Below are positions 24,686 to 34,213 of a DNA stretch of 64,000 bases, one piece after another (position 1 is the first letter of the stretch; each line of letters opens with the position of its first letter). The position numbers were made by a program, and so were the translations under genes. The stretch spans positions 149,787 to 213,786 of the forward strand of contig NZ_BQXN01000001.1 of assembly GCF_045862745.1 (NCBI RefSeq), given 5' to 3'. The notes under the pieces are model-generated. The model was not told the DNA's origin and did no database searches. It saw only the letters and a list, made by a program, of their open reading frames with translations. Source of the stretch: Furfurilactobacillus entadae (GTDB lineage: Bacteria > Bacillota > Bacilli > Lactobacillales > Lactobacillaceae).

Positions 24686-26182
24686 CTAGTCTTCGATGTT
24701 TTTATCACGGTTCGCGTAGAAGGCCCACGCGATACTCCCGAAGACAATTGGACCAGCAAGTGTTGCGATGGCCGTTACCCAATCCTTAACAATAAATGGT
24801 TGTAAAATGGTGAACCCGATTCCAATACTGAGCGTGATCATAACAACGGTCACAACGAAAATCATCCACCGGTGTGAGTGATAGGCGACAAATGGCCGTG
24901 GTAAGTCTTCACGTTTAAAGTATGGGAAGGCGCCGACTAAGAACAAGTATGGCAGGGTCGTTGAAACGTTACTCATGGACGTTAACACGCTGTAGAAGAA
25001 CTTGGAGTCCTGGTGCGTTAAAACGGCAGCAGAGGAAATTCCAACGATGAAGACGATAACGGCGGTGGCTTGCATCCACATTGCAAATTCAGGCATGCCG
25101 TGACTGTTCAACTTCGTCATTTTCTTTGGCCACAGTTCTTTTGGTGACCCTAAGATGAAGGACTTCAATGGTGAGTAAATTAAAACGAAGAAGGAACCTA
25201 AGTAGGCTAAGAACATACTAATCCCAGCAAAACGGGAGAAAATTTGCCCCATGATCCGGGCACCATGACTGGATAAACCAATAGCGTGGCCCAACGAGAT
25301 CCCGAGGTTTTCTTCCAGAACATAGGTGATGTTCCCTAAGTTAACGTTTGTTTGGTCAATGACTGTGTGCCAGTTAGCGGAAACACCCCAGAGGAAGATG
25401 GTCAGTGAATAACCGATCCCAATCACTAAGGTCCCAATCAAAATCCCACGGGGGAACGTTTTTTCAGGTTTGTCTAGTGAGTCGGTAACCCCACCAAGGG
25501 ACTCTAACCCACCGTAAGCAAAGATGGCATAGATAACGAAACTAATCATGGCAATTGGTGCTTGGAACTGTGTGTTTGGAGAAGTTGCAAAGTCGGAGAA
25601 GTGGTGAATTGGTTGTGCTAACGTGAAGTGGTTAGCGAATAAGATAATCAGGCTGGCAACGATCAAAATGACGTTTAACGCCATAACCGCAATCCCACCA
25701 ACAGATGAAACACGGGCAATGAAGTTCATCCCCCGTGAAGCAGCCCAGGTGATGGAAATAATCCACAGGACGGCTAACAGCGCAATGGTCAGCGTTGAGT
25801 TTAACCCGAAAATGTGCCAGCTCGCAGTCGTATCATGGCCGCTAATGATCGTTGACAGGGTGATCCACACCTTTTGGGAGATCATAACCTGCCAGATGAT
25901 CCAGGCAGATAACCAGATAAACGTGGCGATAAAGGACCACTGTTCACCAATTGAAGCATCTAACCAGGAATAAATCCCACCCTTTGATTCTTTTAATGAT
26001 GAGCCGTATTCAGCAAACATCAAGCCACTGGGCAGGAAGAAAAGCAGAGCACCGAGAATGTACCAGAAGATGGCACCGTAACCCATCTGTTGGAAGGCTG
26101 TTGGGGTGTTCCCAAAACCAAAGATGGTTGTAAAAATCATCAGGACTAACGCCCCAAGTGACAGGGTCTTTTTCTTTTCCAT
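24686..26182 (-). CDS. APC-family amino acid permease, YjeM-like
   Basis: The 498-residue protein has 12 predicted helices. The start (LSLGALVLMIFTTIFGFGNTPTAFQQMGYGAIFWYILGA) and FVIYAIFAYGGLESLGGVTDSLDKPEKTFPRG in the middle fit the YjeM branch of the glutamate/GABA-antiporter family of APC transporters. The substrate is not fixed by sequence. It lies 58 bases downstream of a C69 dipeptidase gene on the same strand and may be cotranscribed, which would fit import or exchange of amino acids released from peptides. GAGGATTG lies about 7 bases before the ATG. Confidence 0.9.
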   Translation of the reverse strand: MEKKKTLSLGALVLMIFTTIFGFGNTPTAFQQMGYGAIFWYILGALLFFLPSGLMFAEYGSSLKESKGGIYSWLDASIGEQWSFIATFIWLSAWIIWQVMISQKVWITLSTIISGHDTTASWHIFGLNSTLTIALLAVLWIISITWAASRGMNFIARVSSVGGIAVMALNVILIVASLIILFANHFTLAQPIHHFSDFATSPNTQFQAPIAMISFVIYAIFAYGGLESLGGVTDSLDKPEKTFPRGILIGTLVIGIGYSLTIFLWGVSANWHTVIDQTNVNLGNITYVLEENLGISLGHAIGLSSHGARIMGQIFSRFAGISMFLAYLGSFFVLIYSPLKSFILGSPKELWPKKMTKLNSHGMPEFAMWMQATAVIVFIVGISSAAVLTHQDSKFFYSVLTSMSNVSTTLPYLFLVGAFPYFKREDLPRPFVAYHSHRWMIFVVTVVMITLSIGIGFTILQPFIVKDWVTAIATLAGPIVFGSIAWAFYANRDKNIED

Positions 26183-26240
26183 GTGTTCACAATCCTCATT
26201 TCACTATGATGACCATGGCTGATCACCACAGAAGTTATTC

Positions 26241-27671
26241 TTATAAGTTCTCGTCGGTTGAAAAATTAAGTGGTGAAAAATCGGTGCTGGCGGTGACTAG
26301 TGTACTGATCAAGTCACGGTAAGCTGATAGTGCGCGCTTAGCTGCTTGATCATTGGCCGCCGTTAGAAAATCCGTTAGTTCAGTGCCTGTAAGTGTCATG
26401 GCGGTAGCGTCACTGGCTGCCAGCTGTGAACCAAGCGTCACCCGGAGATCTGTGCGCACCTGTTGATACTGTCGTTCAAAGTGTCGGTAATGTGCGTCCC
26501 ACAAGGTGCTAGCTAACTTGAACGTCCAGTAAGCACTGGTGGGGGCATACCGTCCGGTTCCACGTTTGTACGCAGTGGGGGTGTCATTGATCGCCGTGTA
26601 AAACGGGACGTAGTTGCTTTGGGCAGCGACACCCATAGCGAGCCACTGGACCCCCTTCAGTTCGGTCGGCATGGTTGGCCGGAGTTGAAGGATGTGGGAC
26701 TCTTGCGTCTTAGCGAGACTAATGGGACGAAAATCATGGGGATGGTGCGCACCACGGCCAACTGGGTCGTAGTCTGTACCCTCGTAATGATTACTCAAGA
26801 AATCCTGAACTTCATGAAGGGAAATTTTATGACTTGCCCGACGAATGAAAGGGAGTTCTTCATTAGTAGGTTCCTGATCAATTTCGGGGTTAAACATTCG
26901 TTGACCAATCCAAACCCGGGGCGTGTTGTACATTTCATCGCTGACACTATGGGTTCCGAAAATGTGTCGGAAGTTGAACCCTTCACGATCTGGATTCAGG
27001 TTGTGATCATTCACAAAGTCCTTAATTCCAGCTGCAAACATAAAGTTATCGGAGTCCGTAAAGTCAACGGTTTGAATGGCCAACTGGTTGGCAACAACGG
27101 CATAACCATCATCCGGAATCCGTTGGGCGACCCATTGATGGCCCGCAGCCGTTTCCATGTACCAAGCTTCGTGATCATCCGCAAATAAAATCCCGTTTGA
27201 TTCCGTTGTTCCGTGCTGTTCGAGGAGGGCACCCAACCGGGCAACACCCTCACGTGCTGTGGTAATGTACGGTAACACGACGGTGACCATGGCCTCTTCC
27301 TGGATGCCATCTGCAACAAAGGGATCAGCGGCTAGGACCGTTTCGTTAGAGTAGGCACTTTCTGTCGCTGACATGGCGACGTTAGCACTGTTGATCCCGT
27401 CCTCTTCAAACAAACCGTACTTGTCCGTCCATTCAGGGGTTGCGGTGTAACGTAACGCTGTTAACGGTAGCGTCGTTGTAAACCCGTTATCCTTTGACTT
27501 ATATATGGGCGCAACGGTCGTCGTTTGTTCTTCATGAACGACAAAGTGTTTCGGCCACGAAGCCTTACTGTCCTCGTTTCGGCCAATCATGATGGAGCCG
27601 TCGAGTGATGCCTGACGGCCGACCAAAATACTGGTGCATGCAGAGGGGCGCCGCTCGTCATCTGACGTCAT
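26241..27671 (-). CDS. C69-family dipeptidase (Ntn hydrolase)
   Basis: The 476-residue protein belongs to peptidase family C69, the PepD-type dipeptidases of lactobacilli, which cut a broad range of dipeptides in the cytoplasm. The nucleophile is the Cys at position 12 (in SACTSILVG), exposed by self-cleavage after a short propeptide MTSDDERRPSA. GRNEDSKASWPKHFVVHEE follows, as in the family. The open frame runs further upstream, but the start at 27671 has GTGAGG 8 bases upstream and gives the expected short propeptide. It is likely cotranscribed with the permease gene after it. Confidence 0.93.
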   Translation of the reverse strand: MTSDDERRPSACTSILVGRQASLDGSIMIGRNEDSKASWPKHFVVHEEQTTTVAPIYKSKDNGFTTTLPLTALRYTATPEWTDKYGLFEEDGINSANVAMSATESAYSNETVLAADPFVADGIQEEAMVTVVLPYITTAREGVARLGALLEQHGTTESNGILFADDHEAWYMETAAGHQWVAQRIPDDGYAVVANQLAIQTVDFTDSDNFMFAAGIKDFVNDHNLNPDREGFNFRHIFGTHSVSDEMYNTPRVWIGQRMFNPEIDQEPTNEELPFIRRASHKISLHEVQDFLSNHYEGTDYDPVGRGAHHPHDFRPISLAKTQESHILQLRPTMPTELKGVQWLAMGVAAQSNYVPFYTAINDTPTAYKRGTGRYAPTSAYWTFKLASTLWDAHYRHFERQYQQVRTDLRVTLGSQLAASDATAMTLTGTELTDFLTAANDQAAKRALSAYRDLISTLVTASTDFSPLNFSTDENL

Positions 27672-27943
27672 GCGCAAAACCTCACTTTCGTTGAATATAA
27701 TGTATAAATTTGCAAGAACACATTGAATTGATTGTAGCAGAAACCCCGTGAACTGTACATGACCCGACAGCATTTTGCCTGCTGAATAGTTCGCAATTTA
27801 ATCGCGTGGTGAGCAGCAAATGATTTGGGGAGGCAAAATATTTCTCAAACACCGGTGAACCTAGTGGTCAAACGGTTGGTCCGTGTGGTTTAATTATGAG
27901 CGTTAACTAAATCAACTGAAACTAATTCAAGGAGGACACTAAT

Positions 27944-28834
27944 ATGGCGCGGATTTTGAAACAAGATGGCCTGATCAAAATTGTGATTTTAATTTTTTCG
28001 TCCATTTGTTGTGCCGTCGCACTGAATGAATTTTTAGTGCCGAGTGACATCTTTTCAGGTGGATTAAACGGGATCGCCCAATTACTCCACTGGGGTTTAA
28101 ACGTTGCCAATCTGCATGTCGCCACCGGGTGGTTTATCCTTGCCTTTAACATTCCGATCGGCATCGTGGGCTGGATCAAAATTGGCCCCCAATTTACCGC
28201 GTGGAGTTTTATGAACTCAATTTTAACTGCGTTGATCAGTTTAGTTTTGCCAACAGCCAGCGTGTCCCATAACCCACTATTAAACGCTCTGTTTGGGGGA
28301 ATCTTAACGGGGATCGGAATTGGTTTTCCGTTTCGTTACGGTTTTTCAACGGGCGGGATGGATATCATTGCACTCATTCTTCAAAAGACGACTGGCGGGA
28401 GTATTGGCACATTGACCATGGCCCTAAACTCGGGAATTGTGGCTGTTGCCGGCTTCTTCATTGGCTGGGAAAATGCGCTATTTACCATTATCACGCTATA
28501 TGCAACGTCACGAATGGTGGATACCATTTATACGCGTCATCAAAAATTGACGGCCATGATCGTGACGCAGCACCCGGATGAAGTGCTTGCGGATTTACGG
28601 CGCCACCTGTTTCGTGGAATCACCGTTATTCCGTCAAAGGGGGCATATACAGGTCAGGGGAACACAACGTTGATGGTCGTCATTACCCGTTATGAACTGT
28701 ATGATCTGCGGACGTCCGTTTCCAACACAGATCCCGATAGTTTCATGAATTTAATGAACACGGTGGACGTTAGTGGTAACTTTTATGATGAGGCTTCACA
28801 AGAACGACTCCGCGAGATTGAGCGGAACCGGTAA
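27944..28834 (+). CDS. YitT family membrane protein (DUF161/DUF2179)
   Basis: The 296-residue protein has five or six hydrophobic helices in the first 200 residues (with FLVPSDIFSGGLNGIAQLL and RYGFSTGGMDIIALIL, the repeated YitT motif) and a soluble C-terminal DUF2179 domain (about 205-290; GITVIPSKGAYTGQGNTTLMVVITRYEL). The family is widespread in Firmicutes; its transport role is presumed and the ligand is not known. AAGGAGG lies 9 bases before the ATG. glpK starts 76 bases after the stop. Confidence 0.92.
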   Translation: MARILKQDGLIKIVILIFSSICCAVALNEFLVPSDIFSGGLNGIAQLLHWGLNVANLHVATGWFILAFNIPIGIVGWIKIGPQFTAWSFMNSILTALISLVLPTASVSHNPLLNALFGGILTGIGIGFPFRYGFSTGGMDIIALILQKTTGGSIGTLTMALNSGIVAVAGFFIGWENALFTIITLYATSRMVDTIYTRHQKLTAMIVTQHPDEVLADLRRHLFRGITVIPSKGAYTGQGNTTLMVVITRYELYDLRTSVSNTDPDSFMNLMNTVDVSGNFYDEASQERLREIERNR

Positions 28835-28910
28835 CAGGAGCACAAATTTTTGGTAAAATGGGGTTATTGCAAACAATTAAGTGGGCAACAGCCCTGAATG
28901 GAGTTGCGAC

Positions 28911-30416
28911 ATGAATGACGAACAATACATGATGGCGATCGATCAAGGAACGACAAGTAGTCGGGCAATGATTTTTGACCATAATGGCATGGTTGTTGGA
29001 AAAGCGCAGAAGGAATTTCCGCAGTATTTTCCGCAACCGGGGTGGGTCGAACATGATCCTGAAGAAATCTGGAGCAGTGTACAATCTGTTATGGCGGATG
29101 CACTGATCCAGTCAAATATTGCCCCATACAAAATTCGGGGGATCGGCATTACTAACCAACGGGAAACCACCATCATTTGGGATAAAAAGACGGGCCAGCC
29201 AATTTATCACGCGATTGTGTGGCAGTCAAAGCAGACCGCCAGCATTGCAAACGAATGGAAAGCGGCTGGGTTAACGGAAATGATCCGTCAAAAGACCGGG
29301 CTTGTGGTCGACTCGTACTTTTCTGCGTCAAAAATTAAGTGGTTATTAGACCATGTGGACGGTGCTCGTGAGCGGGCAGAGCGCGGCGAGTTACTATTTG
29401 GAACCATTGATACGTGGTTATTGTGGAAGTTGACCGGTGGGAAGGTTCACGCCACCGACTATACCAATGCCAGTCGGACCATGTTGTACAACATTCATGA
29501 CCTCTCGTGGGATGATGAGTTGCTGGCTGCGTTTGATGTCCCTAAAGCACTGTTACCGGATGTTCGCAGCTCCTCTGAAGTTTATGGTTACACAGCCAAT
29601 TACACGATGTCAGGTGTTGCCGTCCCGATTTGTGGGATTGCGGGTGACCAACAGGCAGCGTTAGTGGGTCAGACCGCCTTTGACAAAGGAAACGTTAAAA
29701 ATACGTATGGCACCGGGGCGTTCATCGTGATGAACATTGGTGCCGAACCGACGTTATCTAACCAGGGCTTATTGACGACCATTGCCTACGGGATTAATGG
29801 TGAAGTGACGTACGCGCTGGAAGGGTCCATTTTTGTTGCGGGGTCCGCGATTCAGTGGCTTCGTGATGGGATGAAACTGGTGGAAAATGCTGGTGATTCG
29901 CAAAAGATGGCGGAATCAGCACCAGAGGATGACCATGTTTATGTGGTTCCGGCGTTTACCGGCTTAGGGGCACCATACTGGGATCAAGACTTACGTGGAG
30001 CCGTGTTTGGTCTGACTCGGGGGACGACTAGGGAACAATTTGTTCGGGCAACCTTACAAGCGATTGCGTACCAAACCCGTGATGTTGTGGATACGATGGT
30101 GGCTGACACCGGGTTATCCATCAATACACTTCACGTTGATGGTGGTGCCGCACAAAATGATTACCTCATGCAATTTCAGGCTGATATTTTAAATACGACC
30201 ATCAAACGAGCAAAGATCAATGAAACAACAGCGCTGGGTGCGGCATTTTTAGCTGGTTTAGCCGTCGGTTTCTGGGCCAATCAGGATGAACTGCGTGCCT
30301 TGTACGCGAGTGGTGAGCAATTCACCCCCCGAATGGCGCCAGCCCGGCGTGATCATTTGTATGCAGGGTGGCAAACGGCCATTAAGGCTGCTCAAGCATT
30401 TGAAACCACGGATTAA
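28911..30416 (+). CDS. glpK: Glycerol kinase
   Basis: GlpK makes sn-glycerol 3-phosphate from glycerol and ATP. The 501-residue length is standard. DQGTTSSRAMIFD near the N-terminus, GWVEHDPEEIW, TNQRETT, AGDQQAALVGQ, NTYGTGAF and EGSIFVAGSAIQWLRD are all intact. The loop that carries the HPr-phosphorylated His in B. subtilis (His230) and Enterococcus (His232) reads SEVYGYTANYTMSG here, with Thr232 at that position, so activation by the phosphotransferase system should be absent. The start at 28911 has TGGAG 7 bases upstream; the GTG at 28881 is rejected. No glpD or glpF is adjacent. An EamA gene follows after 24 bases. Confidence 0.97.
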   Translation: MNDEQYMMAIDQGTTSSRAMIFDHNGMVVGKAQKEFPQYFPQPGWVEHDPEEIWSSVQSVMADALIQSNIAPYKIRGIGITNQRETTIIWDKKTGQPIYHAIVWQSKQTASIANEWKAAGLTEMIRQKTGLVVDSYFSASKIKWLLDHVDGARERAERGELLFGTIDTWLLWKLTGGKVHATDYTNASRTMLYNIHDLSWDDELLAAFDVPKALLPDVRSSSEVYGYTANYTMSGVAVPICGIAGDQQAALVGQTAFDKGNVKNTYGTGAFIVMNIGAEPTLSNQGLLTTIAYGINGEVTYALEGSIFVAGSAIQWLRDGMKLVENAGDSQKMAESAPEDDHVYVVPAFTGLGAPYWDQDLRGAVFGLTRGTTREQFVRATLQAIAYQTRDVVDTMVADTGLSINTLHVDGGAAQNDYLMQFQADILNTTIKRAKINETTALGAAFLAGLAVGFWANQDELRALYASGEQFTPRMAPARRDHLYAGWQTAIKAAQAFETTD

Positions 30417-30440
30417 GTTAAGGGAAGATAAGGAATTAAC

Positions 30441-31364
30441 ATGAAGGAACAGAATTATTCAAAGGGGATTTTTTGGGCGGCCTTTGCCTCCACCATGTGG
30501 GGGATTTCAGGGACCATCTTGCAGTACATTTCGCAAACACAAAACATTCCGGCAACGTGGTTTTTATCCGTTCGGACATTGGGGGCGGGGCTTGTCCTAC
30601 TTCTAATTGGCTTTTTTCAGGAAGGGCGCCATATTTTTGATATTTTCAAATCATGGCGCCAAATCGGTTGGTTGGTTGCGTACGCACTTTTCGGACTGAT
30701 GGCGAACTTATTTACGTTTTACATGAGTATTAAGACGGGGAACGCGGCGGCTGCCACGATTTTGCAGTATTTAAGCCCGCTGTTCATTGTCTTAGGGGCC
30801 TTATTATTCAAACGGGAACGGCCGTTACGCTCAGACATGATCGCGTTTGCGATTGCGCTTGTCGGCGTGTTTTTAGCCATCACCCGTGGGAACATTCACA
30901 CCTTGTCCGTCCCAGTTGCCTCACTATTGTGGGGGATTCTTGCCGGGGTCACGGCAGCGTGTTACGTGGTCTTGCCACGACAAATCGTTACCGTTCACTC
31001 GCCGATCGTTGTACTAGGTTGGGGCATGCTGATTAGCGGTGTTCTTTTTAACCTGTGGCGGCCAATCTGGGTTAATCCACCTAAGATCACCGTTGGCTTG
31101 ATTCTTTCAATTAGTACTGTGATCTTAGTGGGAACCATCTTGGCATTCTCTACGCTCCTATACAGTTTGAACTTTGCACCATCAGCCGTTATTAGCATTG
31201 TGGATGCCGTTCAACCAGTGGTCACATTTATCTTAAGCATCATTTTCTTCCACTTACAGATCAGCACAATGGAAGTCTTGGGTTCTATCTTGGTGGTTGT
31301 TGCGGTGTACCTGCTTCAACGGTGGCGCGGCCAGGCAGAATCACAAATTGACCGTAGCAATTAA
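30441..31364 (+). CDS. EamA-family (DMT) transporter, second paralogue
   Basis: The 307-residue protein has ten helices in two EamA repeats (about 8-140 and 155-295) and is a paralogue of the one at 16441. Conserved spots include STMWGISGTILQYIS, GNAAAATILQYLSPLFIVLGA and APSAVISIVDAVQPVVTFILS. The substrate is unknown. It starts 24 bases after glpK with a weak AGGAA site and ends at a terminator, so it probably shares the glpK transcript; a link to glycerol metabolism is not shown by this. Confidence 0.9.
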   Translation: MKEQNYSKGIFWAAFASTMWGISGTILQYISQTQNIPATWFLSVRTLGAGLVLLLIGFFQEGRHIFDIFKSWRQIGWLVAYALFGLMANLFTFYMSIKTGNAAAATILQYLSPLFIVLGALLFKRERPLRSDMIAFAIALVGVFLAITRGNIHTLSVPVASLLWGILAGVTAACYVVLPRQIVTVHSPIVVLGWGMLISGVLFNLWRPIWVNPPKITVGLILSISTVILVGTILAFSTLLYSLNFAPSAVISIVDAVQPVVTFILSIIFFHLQISTMEVLGSILVVVAVYLLQRWRGQAESQIDRSN

Positions 31365-31386
31365 ATTAATTGGTATATACAAAATG

Positions 31387-31440
31387 TAAGCATCAAAAAA
31401 GCTGTGTCCAGATGAACACAGCTTTTTTGATGCTTACATT
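31387..31440. terminator. Bidirectional terminator between EamA and a small unknown gene
   Basis: AAGCATCAAAAAAGCTGTGT pairs perfectly with ACACAGCTTTTTTGATGCTT across an 8-base loop. The minus-strand copy overlaps the last codons of the gene at 31434. Confidence 0.93.
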
Positions 31441-31667
31441 TTTTTGATGACCCGGTACTGTTTCTTTTTGTCTTCATCAGATCGATTACTCGTGGCGATT
31501 TGATCTTGATCAAAAAGAACGTAGGGGTGCCCATCTTGTTCTGAAACAATGACTAAGCTATGGGGATGCTTACTCTTGTAAATCTGGGCGCTTTGATACA
31601 CTTCGTTATAATCATGTGCGTTGGCGATGGCATCGCCGGGGTTAAACAGGACGCTTTCTTCTATCAT
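31434..31667 (-). CDS. 77-residue protein of unknown function
   Basis: I recognise no family. The small protein starts MIEESVLFNPGDAIANAHDY, has a beta-strand pair SLVIVSEQDGHPYVLFDQDQIA in the middle and a very basic end (DEDKKKQYRVIKKM). AAAGGAGG sits 7 bases before the ATG at 31667, which decides that start over the longer open frame. It lies 64 bases after a HAD phosphatase gene on the same strand and ends in a terminator, so it is probably the second gene of that transcript. Confidence 0.75.
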   Translation of the reverse strand: MIEESVLFNPGDAIANAHDYNEVYQSAQIYKSKHPHSLVIVSEQDGHPYVLFDQDQIATSNRSDEDKKKQYRVIKKM

Positions 31668-31731
31668 GGTAAAACCTCCTTTGTTCCATTCGGGCTCCCT
31701 TAAGCATGGTGGTTCGGCGGCAAAAATGCAA

Positions 31732-32562
31732 TCATTCTGCCTTGGAAAGAGCGGCCGGCAGAGCCAAATAATCCTGTAAGTAATGGGCAACACCGTCATG
31801 ATCGTTATCGACGGTGGTAACGTCTTGCGCGATGGCCTTGATATCGCTGATCCCATTGGCCATTGCGACACCCCAACCGGCGTAATCGATCATGGTCCGG
31901 TCGTTATTTTCATCACCAAAGGCAATGATGTCGTCACGGCTAATTTGGTAGGTCTTTGCCAAGAACGCTAACCCAGTGGCCTTTTCAATGCCTTTATGAG
32001 CAACTTCAAGGACGGGCCAACTGCCGCCCCAAACGTTGAGATCAATGTGGTCGCCATAGCGGCTGAGCAAGTCGTCAATTAAATTTTGGCGGTGGTGTTC
32101 ATCAAAGTAAAGGGTCAAGGCAGTGGGATCAGTTGTTAGGTTGGCTTTATTTAAAACCTGTTCACTGGTCAGCCCCTGAGGGAAGAAGTCGATCGTGCCG
32201 TCACTAGCATGGTTAGCCCAAACGTGTTGTTTGTTTTCAGCGGCAATCGTTTCAATGCCTAAATCCTGCTGGTGAGCAAGTAGATCTAGGGCAATGTCAC
32301 GATCAATGGTGTACTGGTATTCTTGCGCCCACGTTTGGTGGGGCCGGTGCCCCAGTGAACCATTGAAATTGATCATTGTGCTCGTGAGGCCGAGCTGATC
32401 GTAATATTGCTGTGAAATGCGGTAGGGGCGGCCCGTGACGATACTGACAATGTGGCCAGCAGAAACGGCCTGACGCAGTGTTTGAACGGTCAAGTCTGAA
32501 AGCTGTGATTGATTATTCAGCGTTGTCCCGTCAAGATCAAGGGCAATTAATTTTCGTGTCAT
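31732..32562 (-). CDS. HAD-superfamily phosphatase, Cof type (IIB)
   Basis: The 276-residue protein has the HAD motifs in order: LIALDLDGTTLNN near the N-terminus (nucleophile Asp), SIVTGRPY (motif II), a C2 cap of the IIB type (about 85-190), Lys in HKGIEKATGLAFLAKTYQI and FGDENNDRTMIDYAGWGVAMANG (motif IV). Such enzymes dephosphorylate sugar phosphates or flavin/pyridoxal phosphates; the exact substrate is open. AGGAGG lies 10 bases before the ATG at 32562, which is preferred to the longer frame because the Asp motif is then at the normal distance from the start. Confidence 0.92.
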   Translation of the reverse strand: MTRKLIALDLDGTTLNNQSQLSDLTVQTLRQAVSAGHIVSIVTGRPYRISQQYYDQLGLTSTMINFNGSLGHRPHQTWAQEYQYTIDRDIALDLLAHQQDLGIETIAAENKQHVWANHASDGTIDFFPQGLTSEQVLNKANLTTDPTALTLYFDEHHRQNLIDDLLSRYGDHIDLNVWGGSWPVLEVAHKGIEKATGLAFLAKTYQISRDDIIAFGDENNDRTMIDYAGWGVAMANGISDIKAIAQDVTTVDNDHDGVAHYLQDYLALPAALSKAE

Positions 32563-32761
32563 TATGGGTAAACCTCCTGAGCGAATGCGTGTGGTTAAAA
32601 CCACGTTAATGCCATCTAATGTACCGTATTTAATGTCCCCCTGCAACTAATGACGTGAAAACGTGACGATAGCAGGATTTCGGTGTAAGATGTGAGGAAT
32701 ACGGTTCGTGTGAGTCCTTAGATGACTCGGCGAACGATCACGATATTAAGGAGTTTGTTAG

Positions 32762-34123
32762 ATGCAATTACCTACGGGATACGAAGAGAAGTACCGCCGT
32801 TTGATGGGGGACACCGAGGCAACGGCCTTTTTTCAAAGTTTTGACCAGCCGGTTCGCCACGGGTTTCGGATTAATCCACTGAAAGCCCAATCGAAACCAA
32901 CTGAACTGTCGTTAGCCGAACCGACCGCCATTTTGAATGGCTTTATTGGCCGGGTCAACGGGCACACGCCAGACCATACAACCGGCGTCGTGTACAGTCA
33001 GGAACCCTCAGCCATGTATGTTGGTGCGGTGGTGGACGCGAACCCAAACGAGCGGATCCTTGATTTATGCGCCGCCCCTGGCGGTAAAACGACACAATTA
33101 GCAGCTGGCCTACAGCAGACGGGTCTTTTAGTGACCAATGAAATTTTTGCAAAGCGGGCGGCCATTTTGTCAGAAAATGTCGAGCGTTGTGGCATCATGA
33201 ATGCAGTGGTGACAAATGAGACCCCCGCACGTTTAGCAAAACAACTACCAACGTTTTTTGATAAGGTCGTCGTGGATGCGCCCTGTTCAGGTGAAGGGAT
33301 GTTTCGGAAGGACCCGGCAGCCATGGATTACTGGACGCCAGATTATCCAGCAACGTGTGCCACACGCCAACGAGAAATCTTAACGGAAGCCGTTAAGATG
33401 GTGCGTCCTGGTGGCACACTTGTGTATTCCACCTGTACGTTTGCGCCAGAAGAAGATGAACAGATGATGGCGTGGTTACTTGCAACGTACCCTGAATTTG
33501 AACTGGTTGACCTCCCGGCATTACCTGGGTTGGAGCCAGCACGGCCGAGTTGGGCCGATGACGATCCCCGGTTGGCACGCGCCGGCCGGTTATTCCCGCA
33601 CCACGTTGCTGGTGAAGGGCACTTTGTGGCCAAACTGGTTCGCAAGGCGTCAGAAACCGATGGAGTCAAAAAGTTAAAGCCAGTGGCGTTACCGCGGCCT
33701 GATCGGGAAGCAATTGACTTGTGGCAGGCATTTGTGACAGCACATTTACCAGCTGATTGGCACGAACGGACGCTGACGGTGTTTGGTGAGCAACTCTATG
33801 CACTCCCAGCCGGGACACCAGATTTAGGCCGGTTACGAATTGTCCGACCTGGGTTGCACCTTGGGACGCTTAAAAAACGGCGGTTTGAACCAGCGTTTGC
33901 CTTGGCTTTAGCCATTCACCCTGCTGATTATCAGCCACGCGTGGCGTTAACAACGGCGCAGTGGGCAACCTACGTGCATGGTGACGTGGTGAATTTAACG
34001 GATGCAGCCGGCACAACGGGCTGGGCGTTAGCCACAATAAATGGGAACGGCATTGGGTTTGGCAAGGTGGTTGGGAACACGCTAAAAAATGGTTACCCAA
34101 AGGGCCTTCGCTTCCAAGCATAA
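32762..34123 (+). CDS. RsmF/YebU-type rRNA cytosine-C5 methyltransferase
   Basis: The 453-residue protein is an m5C RNA methyltransferase of the NOL1/NOP2/Sun group. It shows ILDLCAAPGGKTTQLA (SAM binding), VVVDAPCSGEGMFRKDP with the first Cys, and VYSTCTFAPEEDEQ with the catalytic second Cys. The C-terminal 170 residues form the RNA-binding part seen in RsmF-like proteins, including the last FGKVVGNTLKNGYPKGLR. The likely target is a cytosine in 16S rRNA, by analogy. AAGGAG is 8 bases upstream of the ATG, and the gene ends at a bidirectional terminator. Confidence 0.92.
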   Translation: MQLPTGYEEKYRRLMGDTEATAFFQSFDQPVRHGFRINPLKAQSKPTELSLAEPTAILNGFIGRVNGHTPDHTTGVVYSQEPSAMYVGAVVDANPNERILDLCAAPGGKTTQLAAGLQQTGLLVTNEIFAKRAAILSENVERCGIMNAVVTNETPARLAKQLPTFFDKVVVDAPCSGEGMFRKDPAAMDYWTPDYPATCATRQREILTEAVKMVRPGGTLVYSTCTFAPEEDEQMMAWLLATYPEFELVDLPALPGLEPARPSWADDDPRLARAGRLFPHHVAGEGHFVAKLVRKASETDGVKKLKPVALPRPDREAIDLWQAFVTAHLPADWHERTLTVFGEQLYALPAGTPDLGRLRIVRPGLHLGTLKKRRFEPAFALALAIHPADYQPRVALTTAQWATYVHGDVVNLTDAAGTTGWALATINGNGIGFGKVVGNTLKNGYPKGLRFQA

Positions 34124-34150
34124 TGGCGTTCAACAAATAAGCCTCAAACA

Positions 34151-34194
34151 AAAACGACTGAAACCTCCAAAGCGGGAGGATTCAGTCGTTTTTT
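34151..34194. terminator. Bidirectional terminator between the rRNA methylase gene and fni
   Basis: AAAACGACTGAA-CCTCC pairs with GGAGG-TTCAGTCGTTTT, with small bulges and a short loop, and has A and T outer tracts. It serves the two convergent genes. Confidence 0.9.
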
Positions 34195-34213
34195 ACTGTG
34201 GCTTTATCACACA

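Noticed and set aside
26619..27188. Plus-strand ORF of 189 residues opposite the C69 dipeptidase
   Set aside because: It lies wholly inside a conserved enzyme gene and has no ribosome site or recognisable domain.
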